The position numbers and the translations under genes were made by a program. Positions 35,678-45,223 of a DNA stretch of 52,110 nt are shown here, piece after piece. The notes under the pieces are model-generated. The model did not search any database, was not told the DNA's origin, and saw only the letters and a list, made by a program, of their open reading frames with translations. This stretch comes from an uncultured Bacteroides sp. Lineage in GTDB: Bacteria; Bacteroidota; Bacteroidia; Bacteroidales; Bacteroidaceae. Numbering within the stretch: position 1 is the stretch's first letter; each line of letters begins with the position of its first letter. Location: contig CALULP010000033.1 in assembly GCA_944321495.1 (NCBI GenBank), positions 1 through 52,110 on the forward strand, in the 5' to 3' direction.

Positions 35678-35815
35678 AACTCCGCCTAGGCGGAGTCCGT
35701 TCCTCGGCCTAGGCGGAGGCGGCATCACGGCCTAGGCGGAGGCGACGTCACGACCTAGGCGGAGGTGACGCCTCGCCCTAGGCGGAGTTTTCGCCTCGAC
35801 CTGGGCGGCGTCACT
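35678..35815. repeat. Six tandem copies of a 23-bp palindrome-bearing repeat
   Basis: CCTAGG (CCTGGG in the last copy) recurs at 35685, 35708, 35731, 35754, 35777 and 35800, exactly 23 bp apart. The unit is about (T/C)C(A/C)CGGCCTAGGCGGAGGCG, in which CCGCCTAGGCGG-like palindromes occur; the first copy carries a full CTCCGCCTAGGCGGAG. The array begins about 100 bp upstream of the HU-like gene and ends over the stop codon of the neighbouring pseudogene. No spacer variety, so it is not a CRISPR. Confidence 0.9.
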
Positions 35816-37681
35816 GCCTGCGCTCGAGCACCAGGGGGAAGTCGTCCTGGGTTGCCGGGTCCGTGTTCACTGTCCACAGGTAGTCGTGAGCGCTGAGTTG
35901 TTGGTTCATGCTATCCATGGCTTCCAACCAGCTGTTTTGGCGCACCTGTTCAACGAGTCTAGGCTGATCTTGACGACCACCAAGTCCATTCCCTATCCCG
36001 TCATAATAGCAGGCGCTGAAGAAAACGGATTCCCCCCTCCCTGCTATGTGACCGGAAGTATTTTCTGGCCCTTTGATGTCGCAGGATGTCGCATAGCAGG
36101 CAATAACGGAATTCGGCTCCGCATCGACAGCCCCTGCAATACCACCTGCGTAGTTCGTTCCACTGACTTTGCACCCGGACACGGCGCAAGCGATAACCGT
36201 ACCGCCCATCATCCATCCGACTATTCCTCCTGCATGTGCATTACTGCTGATGTCGGCGTCCACTAACAGCAGGTTCTTGACAATGCCTCCGCTGCTTAAC
36301 ATGTCGATAAATCCGGTCGTAGCGTTGAGGTTGCGGATGATATGCCCCGCGCCGTCGAATGTGTGCTCGAAGCCCCCTATCTTCGGCCATGTCTGCCCGC
36401 TCATGTCGATGTCGGCGGCCAGGGTGCAGTTGTAATCTCAATAGATGGCTGCCCATGCCAGCAGGCCTTGGGGGGTGTAGACGGTGTAGGTCTTCGTAGT
36501 CTCGTCTATTACGTAGGGCAACGACACGATGCGTGAGGCCGCCAGCTCGCTGCCGTCGTTGCGGATGAGGGTGACGCGCAGCAGGGCTTTGGCTGCCTGT
36601 GCCGTGGCCTCGGCGGTGACGGTGACCTTCGGGTCCTGCAGGTCGCCCTCCACGCTCCAGCCCGCGGCGTTACCTGCGCGGGTGCTGATGTCGGTGTAGG
36701 TGCCGTCAGCGCCTTCGGGGGTTATCTGTGCCACGAGGGCCCGGTAGTCGTCGGCGGTGGTGCCTGCGGGCAGGGTTATGTCAATCTCGTTGGTTCCCGG
36801 ATTCAGCTCCAGCACGCCTGTGCCGAGGCTGAAGGCCTGGTACACAGGCACCTTGAACGTGGGGTTGTCGCTAAGGTCTGTGTTGTCATCGTCGGAGAAG
36901 GTGAAGGTGTAGTACAGTCCGTCGGCAGACTTCTCGGGCGCGCAAGCCAGCCATGCGTCGCCTTTGTCACCCTTGTCACCTTCGTCCCCTTGTTCCCCCT
37001 TGTCACCTGTAATGCGGTACCACGTCTGCCCGCCGTCCACGCTGAGGTACCAGGCGTCGGGGTCCACTGTGCCGCCGTCGGCGATGGCGCCACTATCTAT
37101 GGTGCTGCCCAGCTTGATTTGGGGCGTGGGGGCGGAGGCGCCGCTTTGCCCGGGCTGGCCTTGTTGGCCTTGCTGCCCGTCTTCCCCGTTGGCGCGGATG
37201 GGGTTGTTGTCCTTATCCAGCATCAGCTCGCCGTCCAGCGTCCAGTACCAGTTGCCGTCGGTGCCCTGGGTCAGGCCTATCTGGGGGGGTGGCCGTCGTC
37301 GCCCTGCTCGCCCGGTTCTCCCTTGTCCCCTTCGTCGCCTTGTGCCCCGTGATAAATATTGATGGGGTCGGAGTTCAGGAACTGGATGGTGTAGCCCACC
37401 TCTTCCCCGCCCTCCACGAGAGGGGTAACAGAAGTGATATAGTCGGTAGTGTTGAGAAGTTGTTGCAGCGATGCGATGTTTTGGTTCACCTGGTCCTGCC
37501 ACTCCTCCAGGTCGGAGAGGCGTTGCTCGTGGTCGCTCACCACGGCCCACAGGGGGAGATGTTGTTGTCGTCGTAGCAGGAGGTCAGGGTCGCTCCTGCG
37601 AAGAGGATAAAGAATAGTAATGGATAGTTAATCTTTCTTAAATGGGGGGGGGGTAAAATGCCCCTTCTTGTTCGTCTTCAT
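35811..37681 (-). pseudogene. Broken or phase-variable DUF4988/collagen-like surface lipoprotein
   Basis: Minus-strand gene starting at an ATG at 37681-37679. Its frame is disrupted at a C10 tract (37644-37653), a C5 tract (37552-37556) and a C7 tract (37283-37289), and by an in-frame TGA at 36440-36438. Read across these, it encodes a lipoprotein signal (LLFFILFAGATLTSC), then SDHEQRLSDLEEWQDQVNQN (DUF4988 coiled-coil start), Gly-x-y collagen-like runs (GDEGDKGEPGEQGDDG, GDKGEQGDEGDKGDKGDA), beta-sandwich repeats, and a GLUG-like C-terminus (NYAGGIAGAV). C9 or C12, C6 (or C3) and C8 would restore the frames. Parts are well preserved, so decay is recent or the gene is switchable. Confidence 0.85.
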
Positions 37682-37711
37682 AGAGTTATGTAGTTAAGAT
37701 GGTTTACTTCG

Positions 37712-37719
37712 CAAAGGTA
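37712..37719 (-). promoter_or_regulatory. -7 box of the DUF4988 pseudogene
   Basis: On the minus strand TACCTTTG reads from 37719 to 37712, an exact TAnnTTTG, about 31 nt upstream of the ATG. The promoter thus appears intact although the reading frame is broken. Confidence 0.6.
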
Positions 37720-37754
37720 ATGTATTTTGTCGGATATGCAACCCTGCCGGGGCA

Positions 37755-37798
37755 TAAAAAATGAGGGCAGGCACGGGGATGAATCCGCACCTGCCCTC
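37755..37798 (-). terminator. Terminator of asd
   Basis: On the minus strand GAGGGCAGG pairs with CCTGCCCTC (arms at 37790-37798 and 37763-37771, with an inner CGG/CCG pairing), followed by a T-run given by the A-tract at 37755-37761. It ends the asd transcript 22 nt after its stop. Confidence 0.85.
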
Positions 37799-37819
37799 GC
37801 AAAGCTATGGAATGGATGG

Positions 37820-38827
37820 TTAAAGAGCCTTTTCCTTGATGAGCCATTCGGCTATCTGCACGGCGTTGAGTGCCGCGCCCTTCTTTATCTGGTCGCCCAC
37901 AATCCAGAAGGCCAGGCCGCAGTCGTTGGTCAGGTCCTTGCGTATGCGTCCCACGTAGACGGGGTCTTTGCCTGCCAGGAACAGGGGCATGGGGTACTCC
38001 TTCTCGGCGGGGTTGTCCATCAGCACCAGGCCTTCTCCTTTGCTGAAGGCTTCGCGGGCTTCCTCCACGGAGATGGGGCGTTCGGTCTCTACCCAGATGC
38101 TCTCGGAGTGCGAGCGCAGGGCGGGCACGCGGACACAGGTGGCACTCACGCGGACGTCGCTGTGCATGATTTTGCGCGTCTCGTTGTACATCTTCATCTC
38201 CTCCTTGGTGTAGCCGTTGTCGGTGAACACGTCTATCTGGGGGATGAGGTTGAAGGCCAGCTGGTAGGCGAACTTCTCCACGGTGACGGGCTCGCCGGCC
38301 AGCACCTGGCGGTATTGCTCGTACAGCTCGTCCATGGCGGCTGCTCCGGCGCCGCTGGCTGCCTGGTAGGTGGACACGTGCACGGTCTTGATGTGGCTCA
38401 GCTGCTCGATGGCTTTCAGCGCCACTACCATCTGTATGGTGGTGCAGTTGGGGTTGGCGATGATGCCGCGCGGGCGTATCTTCGCATCGGCGGGGTTGAC
38501 TTCGGGCACTACCAGGGGCACGTCGTCGTCCATGCGGAAGGCGCTGGAGTTGTCTATCATCACGGCGCCGAACTTGGTGATGTCCCCGGCATACTCCTTC
38601 GACGTGCCTGCGCCTGCCGAGGTAAAGGCGATGTCCACGCCCCGGAAGTCGTCGTTGTGTTGGAGGAGCTTCACTTCGATGTCTTTGCCGCGGAAGGTGT
38701 ATTTTCGTCCGGCACTGCGTTTGGAACCAAACAATACCAATTCGTCCAACGGGAAATTCCTTTCATCGAGCACGCGCAGGAACTCTTGTCCTACGGCTCC
38801 GCTTGCTCCAACAATAGCTACTTTCAT
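37820..38827 (-). CDS. asd: Aspartate-semialdehyde dehydrogenase
   Basis: A 335-aa cytoplasmic enzyme of the lysine/threonine/methionine and diaminopimelate pathway, reducing aspartyl phosphate with NADPH. N-terminal Rossmann motif [26 protein letters not shown] phosphate-binding segment, catalytic Cys about 128 in [12 protein letters not shown], the [18 protein letters not shown] block, and the late active-site region [18 protein letters not shown]. Length is standard. It has its own -7 box (38885-38878) and terminator, so it is monocistronic. Confidence 0.97.
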   Translation of the reverse strand: MKVAIVGASGAVGQEFLRVLDERNFPLDELVLFGSKRSAGRKYTFRGKDIEVKLLQHNDDFRGVDIAFTSAGAGTSKEYAGDITKFGAVMIDNSSAFRMDDDVPLVVPEVNPADAKIRPRGIIANPNCTTIQMVVALKAIEQLSHIKTVHVSTYQAASGAGAAAMDELYEQYRQVLAGEPVTVEKFAYQLAFNLIPQIDVFTDNGYTKEEMKMYNETRKIMHSDVRVSATCVRVPALRSHSESIWVETERPISVEEAREAFSKGEGLVLMDNPAEKEYPMPLFLAGKDPVYVGRIRKDLTNDCGLAFWIVGDQIKKGAALNAVQIAEWLIKEKAL

Positions 38828-38877
38828 TTTCTTCTGTAATTTTAGTGTTTATGTTATCTATTGACAGATTTTCTTCG

Positions 38878-38885
38878 CAAAAATA
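38878..38885 (-). promoter_or_regulatory. -7 box of asd
   Basis: TATTTTTG on the minus strand (38885 to 38878) matches TAnnTTTG and lies about 50 nt before the asd ATG. The divergent antiporter gene has a weaker TTATTTTG at 38929-38936 on the + strand, 28 nt before its ATG. No clear -33 boxes. Confidence 0.5.
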
Positions 38886-38963
38886 CTACAAAATGCTGTA
38901 CGTGCTCCGTTTAGTGAAAACTTTTTCGTTATTTTGCAACAGAAATGCCTAAAAGTACAGCTT

Positions 38964-41090
38964 ATGGACTGGTTTGACTTCAGTTTGGAACTGCCTATCA
39001 CCCACCCTACCTGGATATTCCTCCTGGTGCTGCTCATCATACTCTTTGCCCCGTTGCTGCTGACCAAGCTGCGCATCCCGCACATCATCGGCATGATTCT
39101 GGCGGGGCTTGCCGTGGGCGAGCATGGGTTCAACATCCTGGTGCGCGACAGCAGTTTTGAGCTGTTCAGCCAGGTGGGGCTGTTCTACATCATGTTCCTT
39201 GCCGGGCTGGAGATGAACATGTCCGACTTCAAGAAAAACCGCGGGAAAGCCGTCGCCCTGGGCCTGCTGGCCTTTATCATCCCGATAAGCATCGGCATGG
39301 TGACCAACATGATGCTCTTGAAGTACAGCCTGCTTACGTCCATCCTGCTGGCCAGCATGTATGCCTCGCACACGCTGGTGGCTTACCCTATCGTGATACG
39401 CTACGGCATCTCGCGCCAGCGCAGCGTCAGCATCGCGGTGGGCGGCACGGCGGTTACCGACACGCTTACCCTGCTGGTGCTGGCGGTCATCAGCGGCCTG
39501 TTCAAGGGCGAGGCCGGCGGGCTGTTCTGGCTGTGGCTCATCCTGAAGTTTGTGGTACTGGGCGGGGTGATGATGTGGCTGTTCCCGCGCATCGGCCGCT
39601 GGTTCTTCCGCCGCTACGACGACGGGGTGATGCAGTTCATCTTCGTGCTTGCCCTGGTGTTCCTGGGCGCCGGGCTGATGGAGCTGATAGGCATGGAAGG
39701 CATCCTGGGCGCATTCCTGGTGGGGCTGCTGCTGAACCGCCTCATCCCGCACGTTTCCCCCCTGATGAACCACCTGGAGTTTGTGGGCAACGCGCTGTTC
39801 ATCCCTTACTTTCTGATAAGCGTGGGCATGCTGATAGACCTGCACGTGATATTCGGCGAAGGCGATGCCCTGAAAGTGGCTGCCGTGATGATTGTGGTGG
39901 CCTTGCTTGGCAAGTGGCTCGCTTCGTGGATGACGCAAAAGATATACGGCATGAGCATGCTGGAGCGTGAACTGATGTTCGGCTTGAGCAACGCCCAGGC
40001 GGCTGCCACCCTTGCCGCCGTGCTGGTGGGTTACAACATCATCCTGCCCTCGGGCGAGCGGCTGCTCAACGAGGATGTGCTCAACGGCACGGTGCTGCTC
40101 ATCCTGGTTACCTGTATCGTCAGCTCGTTTACCACCGAGCGTGCCGCGCGGAAAATAGCTATGGACGAGGCGCATCCCGAGGAAGAAGACCATTCGCGCG
40201 AGCCTGAAAAGATATTGATTCCCATCGCCAATCCTGCCACCATAGAGTATCTGATGAACCTTTCCCTGGTGATACGCGACCCCAAGCAGAAAGACAACCT
40301 CGTTGCCTTGAACGTGCTGAACGACAGTGCGGACTCCGAACGCCTGGAACTGCAAGGGAAACGTTACCTGGAGCGTGCCGCCAAGATTGCCGCCGCCGCA
40401 GGGGTCGACCTGAAGTGCATCAGCCGCTATGACCTGAACATTGCGTCGGGCATCATACATTCGGCTAAGGAACATGGGGCGACGGATGTCATTATCGGCC
40501 TGCACTATAAGGCGAATATCGTGGACTCCTACTTCGGTATGCTGACCGAAAGCCTGTTGAAGGGCTTGCACCGCGAAGTGATGGTCGCGCGCTTCCTGAT
40601 GCCTATCAATACCTTGCGGCGCGTCATCGTGGCAGTGCCCCCGAAGGCGGAATATGAAGCCGGTTTCCAGAAATGGGTGGAACACTTCTGCCGCATGGGC
40701 AATACCTTGGGCTGCCGGGTGCACTTCTTCGCCAACGAGAAAACGGGCGACCTGCTGCAGGCCTTGGTGCGGAAGAAGTATGGCGAAACCATGACCGAGT
40801 TTTCCCGCCTGGACGATTGGGACGACCTGCTCATCCTGACCGGGCAGGTGAACTACGACCACCTGCTGGTAGTCATCAGCGCGCGGAAGGGCTCCATCTC
40901 CTACGACAGCTCGTTTGAAAAACTGCCCGGCCAGTTGGGCAAATACTTCACCAACAACAGTCTGATAGTGCTTTATCCCGACCAGCTTGGCGACCCGCAG
41001 GAAGCATTGTCCTTCTCCAACCCCCAGGGCAGCAACGAGCACTACGAGAAGGTGGGCCGCTGGTTCTACAAATGGTTTAAAAAGAATTGA
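38964..41090 (+). CDS. CPA2-type cation:proton antiporter with C-terminal USP-like domains
   Basis: A 708-aa inner-membrane antiporter from the ATG at 38964 (MDWFDFSLEL); an in-frame TTG at 38934 lies in the promoter region. Residues 1-400 have about twelve helices of the Kef/NapA fold, with KLRIPHIIGMILAGLAVG, LFYIMFLAGLEMNM, GGTAVTDTLTLLVLAV and MEGILGAFLVGLLLNRLIP. Residues from about 420 hold two cytosolic domains of universal-stress-protein type (EPEKILIPIANPATIEYLMNLSLVI ... GATDVIIGLHY). It exchanges Na+ or K+ for H+; the ion is not readable. Divergent from asd. Confidence 0.9.
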   Translation: MDWFDFSLELPITHPTWIFLLVLLIILFAPLLLTKLRIPHIIGMILAGLAVGEHGFNILVRDSSFELFSQVGLFYIMFLAGLEMNMSDFKKNRGKAVALGLLAFIIPISIGMVTNMMLLKYSLLTSILLASMYASHTLVAYPIVIRYGISRQRSVSIAVGGTAVTDTLTLLVLAVISGLFKGEAGGLFWLWLILKFVVLGGVMMWLFPRIGRWFFRRYDDGVMQFIFVLALVFLGAGLMELIGMEGILGAFLVGLLLNRLIPHVSPLMNHLEFVGNALFIPYFLISVGMLIDLHVIFGEGDALKVAAVMIVVALLGKWLASWMTQKIYGMSMLERELMFGLSNAQAAATLAAVLVGYNIILPSGERLLNEDVLNGTVLLILVTCIVSSFTTERAARKIAMDEAHPEEEDHSREPEKILIPIANPATIEYLMNLSLVIRDPKQKDNLVALNVLNDSADSERLELQGKRYLERAAKIAAAAGVDLKCISRYDLNIASGIIHSAKEHGATDVIIGLHYKANIVDSYFGMLTESLLKGLHREVMVARFLMPINTLRRVIVAVPPKAEYEAGFQKWVEHFCRMGNTLGCRVHFFANEKTGDLLQALVRKKYGETMTEFSRLDDWDDLLILTGQVNYDHLLVVISARKGSISYDSSFEKLPGQLGKYFTNNSLIVLYPDQLGDPQEALSFSNPQGSNEHYEKVGRWFYKWFKKN

Positions 41091-41101
41091 CCGGAAACAT
41101 C

Positions 41102-41833
41102 ATGGACGAGATGAATACCGTTAGCCCCGGCTGGCAACAGCGTACCCGCCTCTTGCTGGGCGATGAGAAGATGGAACGCCTGCGCGGGGCGCATGTCTTG
41201 GTGGTGGGCCTGGGCGGCGTGGGCGCCTATGCCGCCGAAATGCTGTGCCGCGCCGGGACAGGCAGCCTCACGCTGGTAGATGCCGATACGGTACAGCCCA
41301 CCAACCTGAACCGCCAACTTCCCGCCTTGCGCTCCACCTTAGGCAGGCGGAAGGCCGATGTGCTGGCCGAACGTTTCCGGGACATCAATCCCGATGTGCG
41401 GCTTACGGTGCTACCCGTCTTCCTGGATGCGGAACACATCCCCGCCCTGCTCGATGCCGCGCATTACGACTTCATCGTGGATGCCATCGATACCCTTGCC
41501 CCCAAGTGCTGCCTGATTGCCGAGGCCTTGAAGCGCCGCATCAGGATAGTATGCAGCATGGGAGCCGGTGCCAAGAGCGACATCACCCAGGTACGTTTTG
41601 CCGACATCTGGGACACCTACCACTGCGGCCTGAGCAAGGCGGTGCGCAAACGCCTGCAACAGATGGGCATCCGCCACCGGGTGCCCGTGGTGTTCAGCGC
41701 CGAGCAAGCCGATGCCTCGGCGGTGTGCCGGGTGGATGACGAGCGCAACAAGAAGTCCACTTGCGGGACCGTCAGCTACCTGCCGGCCGTGTTCGGGTGC
41801 TATCTGGCTGAATATGTAATAAAGAGATTATGA
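41102..41833 (+). CDS. tcdA: tRNA threonylcarbamoyladenosine dehydratase (TcdA/CsdL)
   Basis: A 243-aa E1-like (ThiF/MoeB family) enzyme. It cyclises t6A37 of tRNA to ct6A with ATP. The nucleotide motif [17 protein letters not shown] starts at about 36, [18 protein letters not shown] is the Asp/Arg segment of E1 enzymes, and the end [25 protein letters not shown] resembles the TcdA C-terminus. I start at the ATG 41102 rather than the TTG at 41087 inside the previous gene's stop region; an ATG at 41111 is also possible. It overlaps the following ABC gene by ATGA. Confidence 0.88.
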   Translation: MDEMNTVSPGWQQRTRLLLGDEKMERLRGAHVLVVGLGGVGAYAAEMLCRAGTGSLTLVDADTVQPTNLNRQLPALRSTLGRRKADVLAERFRDINPDVRLTVLPVFLDAEHIPALLDAAHYDFIVDAIDTLAPKCCLIAEALKRRIRIVCSMGAGAKSDITQVRFADIWDTYHCGLSKAVRKRLQQMGIRHRVPVVFSAEQADASAVCRVDDERNKKSTCGTVSYLPAVFGCYLAEYVIKRL

Positions 41834-42483
41834 TACATGTAGAAAATATCCGGAAAAGTTATGGAGGCCTGCAAGTGTTGCGCGGCATCAGCATGGATGT
41901 GGCAAAGGGGGAGATTGTGAGCATCGTGGGGCCCAGCGGGGCAGGCAAGACGACTTTGCTGCAGATTATGGGGACGCTGGAGAGAGCGGACGAGGGCACG
42001 GTCGTGGTGGACGGCGTGCCGGTGGGCGGATTGAACGAACGCCGGCTGTCCGACTTCCGCAACCGCCGCATAGGCTTCGTATTCCAGTTCCACCAGCTGT
42101 TGCCCGAGTTTACGGCGTTGGAGAACGTCATGATTCCTGCCCTGATTGCCGGCAGAAGCCGTAGTGAAGCCCAGGCGTCTGCGGTGGACATCCTGCAATT
42201 CATGGGGCTTGCTGACCGGGCCTCGCACAAGCCGAGCGAACTGTCGGGAGGCGAGAAGCAGCGGGTGGCGGTGGCACGTGCCCTCATCAACCGTCCGGCG
42301 GTAGTGCTGGCCGACGAACCCTCGGGCAGCCTGGACAGCCGCAACAAGGAGGAGTTGCACCGCCTGTTCTTCGACCTGCGCGACCGCTTCGGCCAGACTT
42401 TCGTTATTGTGACCCACGACGAAGGGCTGGCGCAGATAACCGATCGTACCATTCATCTCATCGACGGGGCAGTATCGCAGTGA
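41830..42483 (+). CDS. lolD: LolD-like ABC transporter ATP-binding protein
   Basis: A 217-aa ATPase of the LolD/MacB group. Walker [10 protein letters not shown] (34-42), Q-loop [17 protein letters not shown], signature LSGGEKQ (138-144), Walker B VVLADEP (158-164), D-loop SLDSRN and switch His in VTHD. It probably powers lipoprotein release from the inner membrane with LolC/E-type permeases encoded elsewhere; no permease is adjacent, so another MacB-like role is possible. The start ATG overlaps the tcdA stop. Convergent with the HhH gene 16 nt downstream. Confidence 0.85.
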   Translation: MIHVENIRKSYGGLQVLRGISMDVAKGEIVSIVGPSGAGKTTLLQIMGTLERADEGTVVVDGVPVGGLNERRLSDFRNRRIGFVFQFHQLLPEFTALENVMIPALIAGRSRSEAQASAVDILQFMGLADRASHKPSELSGGEKQRVAVARALINRPAVVLADEPSGSLDSRNKEELHRLFFDLRDRFGQTFVIVTHDEGLAQITDRTIHLIDGAVSQ

Positions 42484-42499
42484 AGGGTGTGCTACATCC

Positions 42500-43432
42500 T
42501 CATTCAAAGCAGGCGTAGTGGCTTATCCGTTCCAAGTCATCCGGCGTGAATTCTTCATATAGGGCAAAAACTTTCAGGCTTTTCAGCACCCCGTGTTTCC
42601 TGCGGTACTCTACGATGGCCTTGGCTTGGTAGAAGTCTATGTACGGGTGGCTGCGCAGCCGTTCTATGCCTGCGCGGTTCAGGTTGATACGCCGGATGCT
42701 GTCTGCCCGGATGCTGAACCACGGGCGCAGCTTCTCGTAATCCAGGTTTATCTCTGCCAGCTGCTCTATGCGGTAGAACCCGCCCAGCCGTTGCCGGTAG
42801 CCTGCAATCATGCGGGCGATGCCGCTTCCTATGCCCGGTATCTTTTTAAGCTCGGTGGTATCTGCCCGGTTCAGGTCGACAACCGTGCCTTCCGGGTATT
42901 TGAAAGGGAGGGCCGCACTGTCTGCCTTTGCCGGTGGCAGGTAGATCTGCACGGTTTCACGTATCGTGTCTTCGGGAGCGATGCGCAGGTAGGGGCGTAG
43001 CGTTTCGTATTGCCCGGGTGTCAGTCCGTATATCTTCCTGAAGTCTTCCGCACGCCGGAACTTGCCGCCTTTCTCCCGGTAGCGCACCACGTTCCTTGCC
43101 ATCCATCCCGGCAGTCCCAGGCTACGCAGGGTAGCCGAGTCCGCCGTGTTGGGGTCGAACGGGGCAAGCCGTACCGGGGGCTGCGGTATGCGGTCGTAGG
43201 CTGATGTCCGCCGCTTCCATTCCTCCTCTTTCTCCTGCAGTGCGGCGGCAAAAGCTTCGTATGCTTGCCGGCCGGCGTGTGTGTCTCCCCCGTTATCCGG
43301 GCACTCCATGCCCGTGCGGTGGTCTCGTCGTTGCAGGTATATCCCGTAACCGCCCGCAATGAGGAGGATGAGTGCCAAGAGCAGCACGATGCCCCGCCTT
43401 TCCCACCGGGAAAAATAGAAAAACTCTTTCAT
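42500..43432 (-). CDS. Membrane-anchored helix-hairpin-helix protein (ComEA-like)
   Basis: A 310-aa protein with an N-terminal transmembrane segment (about 14-32) after a basic start (FSRWERRG), so most lies in the periplasm. It carries at least three HhH-type units: FDPNTADSATLRSLGLPGWMA, VDLNRADTTELKKIPGIGSGIARMI, and INLNRAGIERLRSHPYIDFYQAKAIV. This pattern resembles the DNA-uptake receptor ComEA, but with more copies. Function in Bacteroidales is not established; DNA binding is inferred from the motifs. It is the downstream partner of the sodium transporter gene (16-nt gap). Confidence 0.82.
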   Translation of the reverse strand: MKEFFYFSRWERRGIVLLLALILLIAGGYGIYLQRRDHRTGMECPDNGGDTHAGRQAYEAFAAALQEKEEEWKRRTSAYDRIPQPPVRLAPFDPNTADSATLRSLGLPGWMARNVVRYREKGGKFRRAEDFRKIYGLTPGQYETLRPYLRIAPEDTIRETVQIYLPPAKADSAALPFKYPEGTVVDLNRADTTELKKIPGIGSGIARMIAGYRQRLGGFYRIEQLAEINLDYEKLRPWFSIRADSIRRINLNRAGIERLRSHPYIDFYQAKAIVEYRRKHGVLKSLKVFALYEEFTPDDLERISHYACFE

Positions 43433-43447
43433 GCGGAGATGTGTGCC

Positions 43448-44812
43448 TTACAGCCACCCCAGTTCGTTGATGAAGATAAAGGCTATGCCGATAGGGGCGA
43501 TGAACTTCAGCAGGAAGATGAGCAGCTTGTAGAGCCCCGCTTTCAGCCGGCCCCGGTTGCTGAACTCTTCCCACACAATCCGCTTGTCCAGGTACCAGCC
43601 CGTGAAGATGGCAATGAAGAAGCCGCCCAAGGGCAACATAATCTTGGCAGTAACGAAGTCGAAAAGGTCGAACAGCGTCAGCCCCGCGATGGTGTACTCC
43701 TTGCCTATGCCCAGCGACAGCGAGCAGAACACGCCCAGGATGGTGCATCCCACGGTCACTATCCAGGCTGCCTTGTTGCGGCTCAGGTTGAACTCCTCGT
43801 GCAGGTAGGCTGTGGCCACTTCGTGCAGCGAGATGGTGGAAGTAAGCGCCGCCAGCGCCAGCAGGATGTAGAACATGACGGACAGGATGACGGCCAGCCA
43901 GGGCAGGCTGCCGAATGCCTGTTGGAACACGTTGGGCAGCGTGACGAACAACAGGCTGGGGCCCATGTCGGGCTGTATGCCTACCGAGAAGGCTGCCGGG
44001 AAGATGATGAACCCCGCCAGCACCGCTACCGACGTGTCGATGATGGATACGCTGAATGCCGTTTTGGGCAGGTTGGTGTCATCCTTGAAGTAAGAGGCAT
44101 ACGTACACAGGCAACCCATGCCGATGCTCAGCGAGAAGAATGCCTGCCCCATGGCTCCCAGCAGCACGCTGCCGTTCACCTTGCTGAAGTCGGGCTTCAG
44201 GAGGAACTCCAGCCCCGCGCCTGCGTTGGGCAAGACGAGGGAGCATGCCGCCAGGATAAGTAGCAGGATGAAGAGCATGGGCATCATGATTTTGGCCGAT
44301 TTCTCAATGCCTTTCTCCACGCCCTTCACCACGATGAAGTGCGTGGCAAGCAAAAACACCACCAGCCAGAGTATCGGCCGCCACGGATGGGCGGTAAACT
44401 GGCCGAACGATGCGATGAATTCGTCGGCCGACTTGCCTGCGAAGCTGTTGGTGGCAGCTTCCATGATGAACTCCAGGGTCCAGCCCGACACTACGGCGTA
44501 ATACCCCAAAATGAGGAATCCCGTCAGCACGCCCATGCGCCCCACCCAACGCCACGGGGTGCCCGGGGCCAGTATCTGGTAAGCCCTTGCCGTGTTCGAG
44601 CGTGAGCGCCTGCCTATGGAGAATTCGGCAATCATGATGGGCACGCCGAACAGCAGCACGCAACCGATGTAGACCAGGATGAATGCGGCCCCGCCGTGTT
44701 CACCCGTTTCGTATGGAAAACGCCAGATGTTGCCCAGCCCTACTGCCGAACCTGCTGCTGCCAGTATGGCGCCCAGCTTGCTGCCAAAGTTTGCCCTCTT
44801 GTTTGGTGTCAT
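43448..44812 (-). CDS. Sodium-dependent transporter of the NSS/SNF family
   Basis: A 454-aa inner-membrane symporter with about 11-12 helices. The first helix GSKLGAILAAAGSAVGLGNIWRFPYETGEHGGAAFIL is the signature of the neurotransmitter:sodium symporter family (LeuT type) and includes the Na+ and substrate site residues. Further matches are FGVPIMIAEFSIGRRSR, GQAFFSLSIGMGCLCTYASYF and ALAALTSTISLHEVATAY. It probably imports an amino acid. A -7 box TATTTTTG (44870-44863, minus) lies 51 nt upstream of its ATG. Confidence 0.92.
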   Translation of the reverse strand: MTPNKRANFGSKLGAILAAAGSAVGLGNIWRFPYETGEHGGAAFILVYIGCVLLFGVPIMIAEFSIGRRSRSNTARAYQILAPGTPWRWVGRMGVLTGFLILGYYAVVSGWTLEFIMEAATNSFAGKSADEFIASFGQFTAHPWRPILWLVVFLLATHFIVVKGVEKGIEKSAKIMMPMLFILLLILAACSLVLPNAGAGLEFLLKPDFSKVNGSVLLGAMGQAFFSLSIGMGCLCTYASYFKDDTNLPKTAFSVSIIDTSVAVLAGFIIFPAAFSVGIQPDMGPSLLFVTLPNVFQQAFGSLPWLAVILSVMFYILLALAALTSTISLHEVATAYLHEEFNLSRNKAAWIVTVGCTILGVFCSLSLGIGKEYTIAGLTLFDLFDFVTAKIMLPLGGFFIAIFTGWYLDKRIVWEEFSNRGRLKAGLYKLLIFLLKFIAPIGIAFIFINELGWL

Positions 44813-45223
44813 AAGAATCTGTACTTTGCTTACAATGTGTTAGGAATAACTTACTGAAATTGCAAAAATAGAAAATGTTTGGGAGTTTTGCTTATAAACC
44901 GCTATTTTTTTGTCTCTCCGTCCGCAGTTTTGGGGGAGAAAGTCCGTTTTAATTACCCGCTTTGTCTGGATTTCCGACGTTCCACCTTCGGTCCATGGCG
45001 GCGGTTCATGACCGAACCGGGACCGAACCGGGTACGACCCGGGTAGGTGCCGGGTACGTTGTTGGAAAAAAATGGGTATGATTTCCGAAAGGGCATGCCC
45101 GGGGGAATCGGGGCGCGTGGGAGGACATTCAGGCTTCCGGGTACGGAATATGGCCGGTTTATGTGGCGTGCTGGGATTTTCTTTGTACATTTGGGGCGCG
45201 AAACAGAAAGAAACCGGATTGCC
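44813..45223. other. Divergent intergenic region with two promoters and a GTACCCGG repeat
   Basis: The 411-bp gap holds the NSS gene -7 box TATTTTTG on the minus strand (44870-44863) and, on the + strand, TACATTTG at 45186-45193, an exact TAnnTTTG 31 nt before the VanZ-like ATG at 45224. Between them, 45006-45059 repeats ACCGAACCGGG / GGTACG / CCGGGTA units. CGAACCGGGTACGAC (45024-45038) is the exact reverse complement of 20484-20498 after susD. No credible gene lies here, although an antisense frame is open through it. Confidence 0.55.

Noticed and set aside
35678..35815. CRISPR array
   Set aside because: The units are contiguous 23-mers with no variable spacers and there are no cas genes. 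The 24-bp repeat at 29698-29799 is coding and also lacks spacers.
35811..37681. Simple sequencing error as the explanation for the broken DUF4988 gene
   Set aside because: Three separate homopolymer shifts plus a substitution-type TGA fall in one gene, while six-base runs in neighbouring genes stay in frame; error is possible but not preferred.
38949..41042. A 697-codon antisense frame under the antiporter gene, and similar long antisense frames under glmS, the symporter, the kinase and asd
   Set aside because: These follow from GC-rich codon use on the real strand; the translations are rich in His, Gln, Val and Gly and lack any recognisable motif, while the sense frames encode clear families.
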